Below the pieces are notes generated by a model, which made no database searches, was not told the origin of the DNA, and worked only from the letters and a program-made list of their open reading frames with translations. A stretch of DNA of 64,000 bases, taken from assembly GCA_903837135.1 (NCBI GenBank), contig CAILTK010000058.1, positions 1-64,000 on the forward strand. The letters run 5' to 3'. Shown in pieces: positions 38,258-47,152 of the stretch; the stretch's first letter is position 1, and every line of letters starts with the position of its first letter. Source of the stretch: an uncultured Caulobacterales bacterium (GTDB taxonomy: Bacteria > Pseudomonadota > Alphaproteobacteria > Caulobacterales > Caulobacteraceae). A program made the position numbers and the translations under genes.

Positions 38258-40573
38258 ATGTCGCAGCCCACCTTACGGGTCGTCGCCCCGCAAACCCCGC
38301 TTCAGCCCTCCACCGCCCGGGTTCGTTCGATCGCCCTGATCGGCGATTATCCCCCGCGTCGCTGCGGCATCGCCACCTTCACCTGCGACGTGCGCTCCGC
38401 CCTGCACCAGGCGCGGCCCGAGGTGAGCTGCGACGTCTATGCGGTGACCGACATCGAAGGCGCCTATGTCTATCCGGACGAAGTGGTGTGCGAAATCCGG
38501 CAGCAGGAAATCGGCGACTATCTCGCCGCCGCGGACCGGCTGAACGCCACCCGTCCCGACCTGATCTGGGTGCAGCACGAGTTCGGCATCTTCGGCGGCT
38601 CGGCGGGCGCGCACCTGTTGACCCTGCTCGAGGCCACCGACCGGCCGGTGATCGCCACCCTGCACACCATCCTGGAGACCCCCAACGACGACCAGCGGCG
38701 GGTGTTCGAGCGCCTGCTCGCACGCTGCGCCAAGGTGGTGGTGATGGCCGAGCGCGGCCGCGAGATCCTGCGCCGCGTGTGGGAGCTGGCCGACGACAAG
38801 ATCGTGCTGATCCCTCACGGCGCGCCCGACCGGCCGCTTTCGGACACCGCTCCGTTCAAGGCGGCCCTCGGCTTCGGCCATCACGAGGTGCTGTTCACCT
38901 TCGGCCTGCTCTCGCCCGGCAAGGGGGTCGAGAACGTGATCCGCGCCCTGCCGCGGATCGTCGCCGAACGGCCGGACGTGCTCTACGTGGTGCTGGGCGC
39001 CACCCACCCGAACCTTCTGCTGCAGGAAGGCGAACGCTACCGCCGCTCGCTGCTGTCGCTGGCCGAGACCCTTGGCGTCGGCGCGCATGTCCGGCTGGTC
39101 GACGAGTACACCGACACCGACCGCCTGGTGGAGTATCTGCAGGCGGCGGACATCTACATCACCCCCTACCTCAATCCGCAGCAGATCACCTCGGGCACCT
39201 TGTCGTACGCCGCGGCGCTGGGCCGTCCGATCGTCTCGACCCCCTATTGGCATGCGGCCGAACTGCTGGCCGACGGCCGGGGTCGTCTCACTCCGTTCGG
39301 ATCGTCCGACGCCATCGCCGACGAGGTGATCGATCTGCTGGTCCATCCGGACGTGCGCCGGGCGCTCAGCGACCGGACCTACGAGGCCGCCCGCGAGACG
39401 ATCTGGAGCCGGTTCGGCGACCGGATGGGCGCGGTGTTCGACGACGTTCTGGCCCGGCCGCAGCGGGCCCGACCGGCCGGTCGGGCGATCGCGGAGGTGG
39501 GCGCCAAAAGCCCCGCGACGCTCTCGCTCGGCGGCGTGCGGCGAATGACCGACAGTTGCGGCATGTTGCAGCACAGCCTGTTCAGCCTGCCGGACCGTCG
39601 GCATGGATACTGCGTCGACGACAACGCCCGCGCCCTGATCCTGATGCATCGCATGCCCGGCGCGCCCGACGCCGAGCGCCGGGCGTTGACCCAGACCTAC
39701 GCCGCCTTCCTCGCCCATGCCTGGAACGAGGACGAGGGCTGTTTCCGGAACTTCATGAGCTATGAGCGCGGCTGGCTGGAGCCGCGGGGATCGCAGGATT
39801 CCAACGGCCGCAGCATATGGGCCGTGGCGACGACCGCGGCGCTCGCGTCCGATCCGAGCCAACGCCGGTGGGCAGCCGCCCTGATGGATCAGATCCTGCG
39901 GCGCACCGATGAGATCGAGCCGCCGCGGGCCAACGCCTTCATCCTGCTCGGCCTCACCACCATGATGGAGGCCGGCTGGGGCGAGGACCACCTGCGTCGC
40001 GCCGTGCAAAGCAAGACCGACGATCTGCTGGCGATGCTGCGGTCGCGCAAGGAAATCGGCCGTCCGTGGTTCGAGGACCACCTGTCCTATGACAACGCCC
40101 GTCTCGCCGAAGCGGTGATCCGGGCCGGTGTCGCCCTCGGCGACCCCGGGATCGCCGCCGAAGGGGTGGATGCGCTGGATTGGCTGTGTCAGCGCCAGAC
40201 CGACGCGGTCGGCAACTTCCTGCCCGTGGCGACGGTCGACTTCGGCCGGCCGCTCGAAGCCAAGAGCCTGTTCGATCAGCAGCCGGTGGAAGTGGCCGCC
40301 ACGGTCGACGCCTGCGAGGCGGCCTGGGCGGCCACCGGCGATCGCCGGTGGATCGAGGAGGCTGAGCGCGCTTACGCTTGGTTCTTCGGGGCGAACACGC
40401 TCGGCGTCAGCCTGGCCACCGCCGACGGCGACAGTTTCGACGGGTTGACCTGGGCCGGCGCGAACGAGAACCAGGGCGCGGAGTCGGTTCTGGCCCTGCA
40501 GCTTTCGGCATGCATGCTGCACAAGTTGACGGGGACCGGGGGCGCTCGGCTAAAGACGGCGCTCGACATCTAG
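38258..40573 (+). CDS. GT-B glycosyltransferase fused to an alpha-helical (alpha/alpha-toroid-like) domain
   Basis: A 771-residue protein from ATG 38258 (GGAG 6 bases upstream). Residues 20-400 form a GT4-type GT-B glycosyltransferase: GDYPPRRCGIATFTCDVR opens it, then WVQHEFGIFGGSAG, FGLLSPGKGVENVIRAL in the second Rossmann fold and a nucleotide-sugar region around YITPYLNPQQITSGTLS. After residue 420 a different domain begins: MTDSCGMLQHSLFSLPDRR, then CVDDNARALI, repeated Trp- and Ala-rich helices, and AGANENQGAESVLALQL at the end. This part resembles the helical barrel of glycan-processing enzymes. Followed by a GH130 gene, so both probably act on the same mannose-type oligosaccharide. 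Confidence 0.82.
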   Translation: MSQPTLRVVAPQTPLQPSTARVRSIALIGDYPPRRCGIATFTCDVRSALHQARPEVSCDVYAVTDIEGAYVYPDEVVCEIRQQEIGDYLAAADRLNATRPDLIWVQHEFGIFGGSAGAHLLTLLEATDRPVIATLHTILETPNDDQRRVFERLLARCAKVVVMAERGREILRRVWELADDKIVLIPHGAPDRPLSDTAPFKAALGFGHHEVLFTFGLLSPGKGVENVIRALPRIVAERPDVLYVVLGATHPNLLLQEGERYRRSLLSLAETLGVGAHVRLVDEYTDTDRLVEYLQAADIYITPYLNPQQITSGTLSYAAALGRPIVSTPYWHAAELLADGRGRLTPFGSSDAIADEVIDLLVHPDVRRALSDRTYEAARETIWSRFGDRMGAVFDDVLARPQRARPAGRAIAEVGAKSPATLSLGGVRRMTDSCGMLQHSLFSLPDRRHGYCVDDNARALILMHRMPGAPDAERRALTQTYAAFLAHAWNEDEGCFRNFMSYERGWLEPRGSQDSNGRSIWAVATTAALASDPSQRRWAAALMDQILRRTDEIEPPRANAFILLGLTTMMEAGWGEDHLRRAVQSKTDDLLAMLRSRKEIGRPWFEDHLSYDNARLAEAVIRAGVALGDPGIAAEGVDALDWLCQRQTDAVGNFLPVATVDFGRPLEAKSLFDQQPVEVAATVDACEAAWAATGDRRWIEEAERAYAWFFGANTLGVSLATADGDSFDGLTWAGANENQGAESVLALQLSACMLHKLTGTGGARLKTALDI

Positions 40574-40675
40574 GGCGCGTCAGGCCAAAGTGGCCCCGGT
40601 TCTGGCCGCCCGGACATGCTCTAATCATCAGATTCCAGACGATTTCGTCCGGATCAGACCGGTCCATCTGATTCG
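40570..40675. repeat. possible diverged member of the dispersed repeat family
   Basis: The gap between the glycosyltransferase and GH130 genes contains CAAAGTGGCCCCGGTTCTGGC, then GCTCTAATCATCAGATTC, in the same order as AAAAGTGGGAACCGG and GCTCTAAACTTCAGACTC of copy B, but with much lower similarity beyond. It may be a related intergenic element. Assigned by eye only. Confidence 0.35.
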
Positions 40676-40777
40676 TTACGGGTCTGGGGTTTTGAAACGG
40701 GAGACTCGTCGGCATGACGAGCTTCTACATGGGCGCACCAAGCCTCGACCGATCTGAAGCCAACCGCGGGAGAACGC

Positions 40778-42067
40778 GTGTCCCTTCTTGAAATCCTCCC
40801 GACCAGGCTGGTTGCGGAGCCCGATCGCGTCGTGATCCGCCCGTTCCAGATCGCCCCCGAACCGCGCGCCCTCCATCCGCGGGAATCCTCGCGGGCGCAG
40901 AGGATCGTCAACGCGGTCCTCGAAATGGACATGCGGACCTGCCAGTCCGAACTGGCCCTGGTGAACCGCGACTTCGGCCAGAGGCATTGGCAGACCCGGG
41001 AGATCTTCCTCGACCGCTATCAGCAGGTGAAGGAGGACCTGGACCTCGGCAACCACGTCCGCGAGGACCGCAAGGAGCTGATCGGGGCGTACTTCTGCCA
41101 CGAGTACTCCTACACCTCCGCGGCGCTGATGAACCCGTCGATCGTGCCCCATCCCGATCAGACCGGCATCATGCCGGGCGCGCTGCGGATCGTGCTGTCG
41201 CTGCGCGCCGTCGGCGAAGGCCATATCTCGTCGATCGCCTTTCGCGAGGGCATTCTGACCTCTCACGGCGGTTTCGACCTGATGCCCCGCCCGCCCTTCT
41301 CGGTCGCCGCCCGCGAGCGCAAGCGCGCCACCGAAGACAACGGCATGGTGACCACCGCGGAGCGATTTTCCGAGTCCTCGCTCTCGGGCACGGTGATCTT
41401 TCCCTTCACCCAGCAGCAGCGGAACGGGCTCGAAGATCTGCGTCTGGTCAAGCTCGAGGACGACGCCGACGGCCCGCTCTATTGCGGCACCTACACGGCC
41501 TACTCGGGCTTCAACATCGCCTCCGAACTCCTGGTCACCCGCGACTTCCGCACCTTCGAGCTGAAGCCGATGTCCGGCCCGGCGGCGCGAAACAAGGGCA
41601 TGGCGATCTTCCCGCGCAAGATCGACGGCAAATATGCGGTGATCGGCCGGCAGAACGGCGAAAGCCTGTTCTACCTGACCTCCGAGGATCTGTTGCACTG
41701 GGAGGACGGCGACCCGCTGATCGGCCCGCTGTATCCGTGGGAGCTGGTCCAGATCGGCAACTGCGGCTCGCCGATCGAGATCGACGAGGGCTGGCTGCTG
41801 CTCACCCACGGCGTGGGCCCGGTGCGCAAGTATTCGATCGGGGCCGTGCTGCTCGACAAGGCCAATCCGCGCAAGGTGATCGGTCGCACCTCCAATCCGA
41901 TCCTGTCGCCTTCGGACGAGGATCGCGAAGGCTATGTGCCGAACGTGGTGTACACCTGCGGCGCGCTGGCGCTCGGCCGGCGGCTGTTCATGCCGTTCGC
42001 CGTCGCCGACAGTTCGGTCAGCTTCAGCTGGGTGAACATCGACGAGCTCCTCGCGCTGATGGTCTGA
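40778..42067 (+). CDS. glycoside hydrolase family 130 (beta-mannoside phosphorylase-like) protein
   Basis: A 429-residue protein with the five-bladed propeller pattern of GH130: FCHEYSYTSAALMNPSIVPH near residue 105, LRIVLSLRAVGEGHISSI, YCGTYTAYSGFNIASELL, then NKGMAIFPRKIDGKYAVIGR and ELVQIGNCGSPIEIDEGWLL, regions that in GH130 bind the mannose and the phosphate. Family enzymes phosphorolyse beta-mannosides, or hydrolyse them in some clades. No signal peptide, so it is cytoplasmic. It starts 204 bases after the glycosyltransferase gene and is followed by a small membrane protein gene. Exact linkage specificity unknown. Confidence 0.85.
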   Translation: MSLLEILPTRLVAEPDRVVIRPFQIAPEPRALHPRESSRAQRIVNAVLEMDMRTCQSELALVNRDFGQRHWQTREIFLDRYQQVKEDLDLGNHVREDRKELIGAYFCHEYSYTSAALMNPSIVPHPDQTGIMPGALRIVLSLRAVGEGHISSIAFREGILTSHGGFDLMPRPPFSVAARERKRATEDNGMVTTAERFSESSLSGTVIFPFTQQQRNGLEDLRLVKLEDDADGPLYCGTYTAYSGFNIASELLVTRDFRTFELKPMSGPAARNKGMAIFPRKIDGKYAVIGRQNGESLFYLTSEDLLHWEDGDPLIGPLYPWELVQIGNCGSPIEIDEGWLLLTHGVGPVRKYSIGAVLLDKANPRKVIGRTSNPILSPSDEDREGYVPNVVYTCGALALGRRLFMPFAVADSSVSFSWVNIDELLALMV

Positions 42068-42126
42068 TCGAGGGCGGGGGCGGAACGCCGCGCCGCAACG
42101 GGCATTCTCCGACGAAGGAGACCGTC

Positions 42127-42339
42127 ATGCTGAAGAATATTCTGGGCGCCTTCGTCGGCGCCAAGGTGCAGGAAAAGTCCGGACACCCCCTTACCGGCGC
42201 GGTCGTCGGCGCCGCCGCCGTCAGCCTTGCGCGCCGGTCGCTTCCGGTGGCCATCGGTCTGGCCCTCGGCGTGGCGGCGATGGAGCTGGTTTCGCGCTAC
42301 CGCGCACGGCAGGCCGAGCATCCCGCGCTTGGGCGCTGA
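42127..42339 (+). CDS. small membrane-associated protein
   Basis: A 70-residue protein from ATG 42127 with AAGGAGA 6-12 bases upstream, a strong ribosome binding site. It is Ala/Val/Gly-rich with two hydrophobic stretches (HPLTGAVVGAAAVSL and LPVAIGLALGVAAMELV) and basic ends, so it could sit in the membrane as a short hairpin. I do not recognise the family. It follows GH130 after 59 bases on the same strand and is likely part of that transcript. Confidence 0.7.
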   Translation: MLKNILGAFVGAKVQEKSGHPLTGAVVGAAAVSLARRSLPVAIGLALGVAAMELVSRYRARQAEHPALGR

Positions 42340-42488
42340 GGCTTTCGTCCGCGCTCCGACCAACACCAGCCGCCGCCGAAAAGGCCAAGGTTCACAATAA
42401 GTTGGTTTGGAGGAACGGCGGCGGACGGGGGCCGTTACCGGGGTGGGGCGCGCGGCGTTCGCCCGCACCAGTATCAAGGAACGGACCC

Positions 42489-43523
42489 ATGAACGACCAG
42501 AACAGATGGAGCGAGAACCGCTACGGCGAACGCTCCCAGCAGGAGGACTATCGGGCCGATCCCGGCCGGACCCGGGATCCCTACGGCAGCAACTATGGTC
42601 AGGACCGGTATCGCGACCGCGGCTATGGCGGCGGCGGATATGGCGAGAGCTCGAGCTTCGCCGGCCAGCGCTACGGCGGCGGCGCCGCCTACGAGGACCG
42701 CTCCTTCGCCGGCGGCGATCGCGGCTATGACCCCTACGGCTCCGCCTATGGCGCGTCTGGCGAGGACGTCTACCGGGACCGACAGTACGGCGCGGATCCG
42801 CGCGACAACCGGCGCTACGACAACCGCCAGGCCTCGGACGCCATGATGCACCAGGGCTATCGCGCGCCCTTCGCCGGGGTTCGCGGCGACGCCCAGACCT
42901 ATAGCAACGCCGGATACGGTCAGGCCGCCGGCGGCGGACGCGGTTACAGCGATACGACGCGCTATCAGTACAACAACTACCAGACCGAGCGTAACCGCGA
43001 CGGCGCCGGCTTCGGCGCCCGCGATTTCGCCGCCCAGGGCGACCGCGGCCTCTGGGACCAGACGCGCGACGAAGTCTCGTCCTGGTTCGGCGACGATCAG
43101 GCGGCGCACCGGCGGCAGCTGGACGAAGCGCGCCACAACCTGCATCGCGGTCGCGGCCCCAAGGGCTACACCCGCTCGGACGACCGTATCCGTGAGGACG
43201 TGAACGACCGTCTCACCGACGATCACATGCTCGACGCGTCCGATATCGACACCAAGGTCTCAAACGGCGAAGTCACCCTGAACGGCCATGTCGACAGCCG
43301 CCAGGCCAAGCGCCGGGCCGAAGACATCGCCGACCGCATCGCCGGTGTGAAGCATGTGCAGAACAATCTGCGCGTCAAGGATCAGGAAACCACCTCGAGC
43401 TTCGCGGCGTCGGGCGGAACCAGCGCCTCGGGCGGCCAGACCGGCGCCGCCGGCCAGAGCGGATCGAACCAGAGCGGAACGAACCAAACCGGAACGAGCC
43501 AGACCGGCGTCAAGTCGAACTGA
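42489..43523 (+). CDS. BON-domain protein with long Tyr/Gly/Arg-rich N-terminal region
   Basis: A 344-residue protein from ATG 42489 (AAGGAA upstream). Residues 1-200 are low complexity, rich in Tyr, Gly, Arg and Asp (RYGERSQQEDYRADPGRTRD), with no signal peptide seen. Then comes RGRGPKGYTRSDDRIREDVN, leading into a single BON domain (SNGEVTLNGHVDSRQAKRRA; IAGVKHVQNNLRV). The tail has Ser/Gly/Gln/Thr repeats (SGTNQTGTSQTG). BON domains bind lipid or membrane surfaces, and such proteins are often stress induced. It is followed by a clear terminator. Confidence 0.82.
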   Translation: MNDQNRWSENRYGERSQQEDYRADPGRTRDPYGSNYGQDRYRDRGYGGGGYGESSSFAGQRYGGGAAYEDRSFAGGDRGYDPYGSAYGASGEDVYRDRQYGADPRDNRRYDNRQASDAMMHQGYRAPFAGVRGDAQTYSNAGYGQAAGGGRGYSDTTRYQYNNYQTERNRDGAGFGARDFAAQGDRGLWDQTRDEVSSWFGDDQAAHRRQLDEARHNLHRGRGPKGYTRSDDRIREDVNDRLTDDHMLDASDIDTKVSNGEVTLNGHVDSRQAKRRAEDIADRIAGVKHVQNNLRVKDQETTSSFAASGGTSASGGQTGAAGQSGSNQSGTNQTGTSQTGVKSN

Positions 43524-43549
43524 CCCGACCGCTTCGATCAGCAAGGGAG

Positions 43550-43575
43550 CGCCCCGGTCTCGGCCGGGGCGTTTT
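43550..43575 (+). terminator. intrinsic terminator of the BON-protein gene
   Basis: CGCCCCGG and CCGGGGCG form an 8-bp stem around a TCTCGG loop, followed directly by TTTT. It lies 27 bases after the BON-protein stop. The stop codon of the convergent amine oxidase gene lies right at the T run. Confidence 0.8.
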
Positions 43576-44816
43576 CATTTGAGCGCCGCCAGTGCGGCCT
43601 CCGCCGCCGCCGCCCCGGTCTCGAAGGCCCCGTGGGCGGTGGAGAAGGCATGCGGCGAGCACGCCTCGCCGGCGAAGAACAACCGGTCCGCCACCGGCGC
43701 CGCCAGCACCGCGCGCGCGCCGGACCGGCCGACCCGGGCGTGCGAGTAGGCCCCGCGGATGAACGGATCGGTGCGCCAGGCGGAGGCGGCGAGCGGCTCG
43801 ACCTGGCGGCGAACGTCCGAACCGAACACCCCGGCCAGTTCATCGATGGCGAAGGCCCAGACCGCGCCTTGGGCCTCCATCTCCAGCGCGGCGGCGAGCG
43901 CCCCGCCGTAAAAGCCTTCGATCACCGGCATGCCCATGGGGCGAAGCGTGTAGCCGCCGGTATCGGCCGTGTCGGTCCGGCCCCGCACCATGGTCTCGAC
44001 CGGAAAATCGTCGGGCCGGCGCAGTTTCAGGAAGGCCTTCTCCACATGACCGAGCGGCAGCGCCGCCGCCGCGTCGCGTTTGTCGGGCAGCGGCGGATCG
44101 AACGCGAGCCGCCGCTCGGCGAGGACGGTGGAGGACACCGCGATGATCGCCGCCCGCGCGGCGATCACCCCGCCCGCGGTCTCGAGCCGCACCCCCGGCC
44201 CCCCGTGATCTATCCGCGCGACCGGCGTCGACAGGCGGACGTCGAGGTCGGCGGCGTACGCGGAGATCAATGCGCCATACCCTTCGCGCACCCGCCAGTT
44301 CTCGTCCGTCGGTTGGTAGGCCGCATAGTCCTTGACCGAGATCTGGTCGAACGGCGCGCCGTTGTAATAGCCGGAGAAGGCGTTGAGCAACGGCGCCCAC
44401 CGACGCTCGTCCTCCCGGATCAGGCTGGAGGCGACGAGATCGGTCTCGCCCTCCGCCGCCTGCTGCAGCCGGTCTTCGAAGGCCTGAAACACCGTATGAT
44501 AGGCCGCCTGTTCGGCCAGCGGGAAATTCACTGTCATCGCCGGCTTGGTCCACGCCGGCGCCGAGCGGTCGAGCGTGAACCCCATCGGTTCGACCAGGGC
44601 CGCCCAGGGATTCTGATCGGCGGAGTGCAGCCATCCGCAGCCAAGATCGATCGCGACACCCGGAGAGGCGCTCACGGTATGCGCCCGTCCGCCGACCCGA
44701 TCCGCCGCTTCGAGCAGGACGGCCGACACGCCGGAGCGCTTCAGCCGCGCCGCGGCCGCGATCCCCGCCGCGCCGGCCCCGACCACCACCACATCGACCG
44801 CGTGCGAACCGCTCAT
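43575..44816 (-). CDS. FAD-dependent amine oxidase (flavin monoamine oxidase family)
   Basis: A 413-residue flavoprotein. VDVVVVGAGAAGIAAAARL is the dinucleotide-binding motif, followed by LLEAADRVGGRAHTV, the conserved GG-doublet motif, and near the C-terminus LFFAGEACSPHAFSTAHGAF closes the FAD site. This matches the monoamine/polyamine oxidase family, which oxidises primary or secondary amines. No signal peptide. Converges on the BON-protein gene and lies 62 bases downstream of the aldehyde oxidoreductase operon on the same strand; an amine oxidase yields aldehydes, so a functional link is possible. Confidence 0.88.
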   Translation of the reverse strand: MSGSHAVDVVVVGAGAAGIAAAARLKRSGVSAVLLEAADRVGGRAHTVSASPGVAIDLGCGWLHSADQNPWAALVEPMGFTLDRSAPAWTKPAMTVNFPLAEQAAYHTVFQAFEDRLQQAAEGETDLVASSLIREDERRWAPLLNAFSGYYNGAPFDQISVKDYAAYQPTDENWRVREGYGALISAYAADLDVRLSTPVARIDHGGPGVRLETAGGVIAARAAIIAVSSTVLAERRLAFDPPLPDKRDAAAALPLGHVEKAFLKLRRPDDFPVETMVRGRTDTADTGGYTLRPMGMPVIEGFYGGALAAALEMEAQGAVWAFAIDELAGVFGSDVRRQVEPLAASAWRTDPFIRGAYSHARVGRSGARAVLAAPVADRLFFAGEACSPHAFSTAHGAFETGAAAAEAALAALK

Positions 44817-44878
44817 GCCGATGCGTTAAGCACGCCGCCGCGCACGAGGCGAGGCCCGTCACCCGCCACGGGTCGCCC

Positions 44879-47149
44879 CTAGAGCAGGTGCTCCACGCGG
44901 ATCGGCAGGTCGCGGATGCGCTTGCCGGTGGCGTGGAACACCGCGTTGGCGACGGCGGCGTTCATTCCGGTGATGCCGATCTCGCCGATGCCCTTGACCC
45001 CCAGCGGATTCACCCGGTCGTCCTTCTCGGGGACCATGATGATCTCGATCGGCGGGACGTCGGCGTTCACCGGCAACAGATAGTCGGCGAGGTTGTCGTT
45101 GACGTAGCGCGCCGCGTCGGCGTCGATTTCGGTCGCTTCGTGCAGGGCCGCGGACAGACCCCAGATGGCGCCGCTCATGAACTGGCTGTGCGCGGTCGTC
45201 GGATTGACGATGGTCCCGGCCGCGAAGGCGGAGACCACGCGGCCGACCCGCGCCTCGCGCGTCCGCACATGCACGCGCATCTCCACGAAATGGGCCCCGA
45301 AAGCGAAGGCGGTGACGTCCTTTCGTCCCGTGCCGCGCGACATGACCATCTTGCCCTCGTACAGCCCCTGGGCCGCGGAGGGCGGCAGGCCGGCCGGGAT
45401 GTTTTCGGCGTAGACCTCGAGGCGACCGCCGGTGCGGGCCACGGCCTTGTCGAGCGGCTCGGAGAGGTTTCCGGGTCCGCGCAAAAGCCCGTCCTGCAGC
45501 CGCAGCGCCGCGGGATCGGCGCCGTGGAACGGGCTGTCCTGCGCCTTGACCGCCGCCCCGGCGACCCGGTCGCGCACCATCTGGCAGGCCTTGTAGGCGA
45601 CGTTGGTGGTGGAGGCGGCGTTGTTGGAGCCTCCGGCCACCGGCACGGGCGGAAGGTCGCTGTCGCCCATGGTCACGGTCACGTCCTCGACCTTGAGGCC
45701 GAGCGCATGCGCGACAGTGACGGCCACGGTGGTGTAGGCGCCGGTGCCGATCTCATGGCCGGCCAGCTGGATCGCCGCCTTGCCCGACGGCGTCAGGCTG
45801 AGCCGGGCGGCGGCGGGCCCGATGTTGGACGGATAGCAGGCGGTGGCGCAGCCCCAGCCGACCTGCCAGTCGCCGTCGCGCATGGCCCCGGGCTTGGGAT
45901 CGCGCCTGCTCCAGCCGAACCGGGCCGCGGCCTGATCGAAGCATGGCATCAGCGAGCGGGACGAGAACGGGCGTCCGTCCACCGGATCGGTCTGCGTGTC
46001 GTTGACCCGCCGAAGCTCGACCGGGTCCATGTTCAGCGCATAGGCCAGCTCGTCCATCGCGCTTTCGAGGCCGAACATGTACGGCGTCTCGGGCGGCGCG
46101 CGCATGAAGCCGGGCGTATTGCGGTCGGCGTGGACCACGTTCACCGCCGTGGCGATGTTGGGGCAGGCGTACATGCGCGCCGTGGTCTCGACCCCGGCGA
46201 CGTTGTAGCCGGACGGCCGCGAGGTGACCTCCCAGCCTTCGTGGAAGAAGGACACCAGCTTGCCGTCCCGGGTGGCGCCGAGTTTGACCTGCTGGCGCGT
46301 CTCGGCCCGATAGGTGGCGATGGTGAAGCCCTGGTCGCGGCTGGCGATCAGCTTGACCGGACGGTTCAGCCGCTTCGCCGCCAGGGCGATCCAGGCGGTG
46401 CGGCCGGTGGGCGAGCCCTTGGAGCCGAACGCCCCGCCGACGAAGCGCGACACCGTGCGTACATCCTTGGGGTCGAGCGACAGCTGCTTGGCCAGCCCGC
46501 CCTTCAGCCCCCACATCGACTGGGTCGGCTCGTAGATGGTCAGCTTGGGGCCGTCCCACACGCAGGTGGTGGTGAACAGCTCGATCGGATTGTGGTGCTG
46601 GGTCGGGGTGGAGTAACGCGCCTCGACCTTCACCGGCGCGCCCTCAAAGGCCCCGGCCGCATCGCCTTTCTTGGCGTCGGGGGTCTGCGGCTTGTGCGCC
46701 TCGACCTGCACACCGGGGCTGTCGAAGCTGGCGGAAGGGGCCTCGGCGGCGTAACGGACCCCGACCCGGTGCGCGGCGTCGCGCGCGGCCTCGAAGCTCT
46801 CGGCCAGCACCACGGCGATGATCTGGCCGTCATGCCAGATCTTGTCGCTCTCCAGCGTCGTGGTGTTGTCGGGTTTGCCGGCCGGATCAGGGTTGGTCTT
46901 GACCTGCCCCCCGACATTTTCATGGGTCAGGACGTCGATGAAGCCGGGCGCGGCGCGCGCCTGATCGAGGTCGAAGCCGGCCACCCGGCCCCGCGCGACG
47001 GCGCTGGTGACCAGATAGGCGTAGGCCGGATTGGCCACCGGCTCGTCGGAGGCGTAGCGCGCCGCGCCGGTGACCTTGGCGACGCCGTCGATGCGCGGGG
47101 TCGGGCGGCCGAACAGCTGGCGGGGATCGTCGGAAGCATCATAGGCCAT
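44879..47149 (-). CDS. paoC: molybdopterin-binding subunit of periplasmic aldehyde oxidoreductase (PaoC-like)
   Basis: A 756-residue subunit of the xanthine dehydrogenase family. YTTVAVTVAHALGLKVEDVT lies in the cofactor domain, VGGAFGSKGSPTGRTAWIAL in the substrate channel and VKGIGEIGITGMNAAVANAV near the C-terminus contains the catalytic Glu. With the FAD and 2Fe-2S subunits it makes a three-part aldehyde oxidoreductase like E. coli PaoABC (YagTSR), which oxidises aromatic and other aldehydes in the periplasm. It has no signal peptide of its own and would be co-exported with PaoA. Three bases separate it from paoB. No PaoD chaperone gene is present in the window. Confidence 0.88.
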   Translation of the reverse strand: MAYDASDDPRQLFGRPTPRIDGVAKVTGAARYASDEPVANPAYAYLVTSAVARGRVAGFDLDQARAAPGFIDVLTHENVGGQVKTNPDPAGKPDNTTTLESDKIWHDGQIIAVVLAESFEAARDAAHRVGVRYAAEAPSASFDSPGVQVEAHKPQTPDAKKGDAAGAFEGAPVKVEARYSTPTQHHNPIELFTTTCVWDGPKLTIYEPTQSMWGLKGGLAKQLSLDPKDVRTVSRFVGGAFGSKGSPTGRTAWIALAAKRLNRPVKLIASRDQGFTIATYRAETRQQVKLGATRDGKLVSFFHEGWEVTSRPSGYNVAGVETTARMYACPNIATAVNVVHADRNTPGFMRAPPETPYMFGLESAMDELAYALNMDPVELRRVNDTQTDPVDGRPFSSRSLMPCFDQAAARFGWSRRDPKPGAMRDGDWQVGWGCATACYPSNIGPAAARLSLTPSGKAAIQLAGHEIGTGAYTTVAVTVAHALGLKVEDVTVTMGDSDLPPVPVAGGSNNAASTTNVAYKACQMVRDRVAGAAVKAQDSPFHGADPAALRLQDGLLRGPGNLSEPLDKAVARTGGRLEVYAENIPAGLPPSAAQGLYEGKMVMSRGTGRKDVTAFAFGAHFVEMRVHVRTREARVGRVVSAFAAGTIVNPTTAHSQFMSGAIWGLSAALHEATEIDADAARYVNDNLADYLLPVNADVPPIEIIMVPEKDDRVNPLGVKGIGEIGITGMNAAVANAVFHATGKRIRDLPIRVEHLL

Positions 47150-47152
47150 GGG

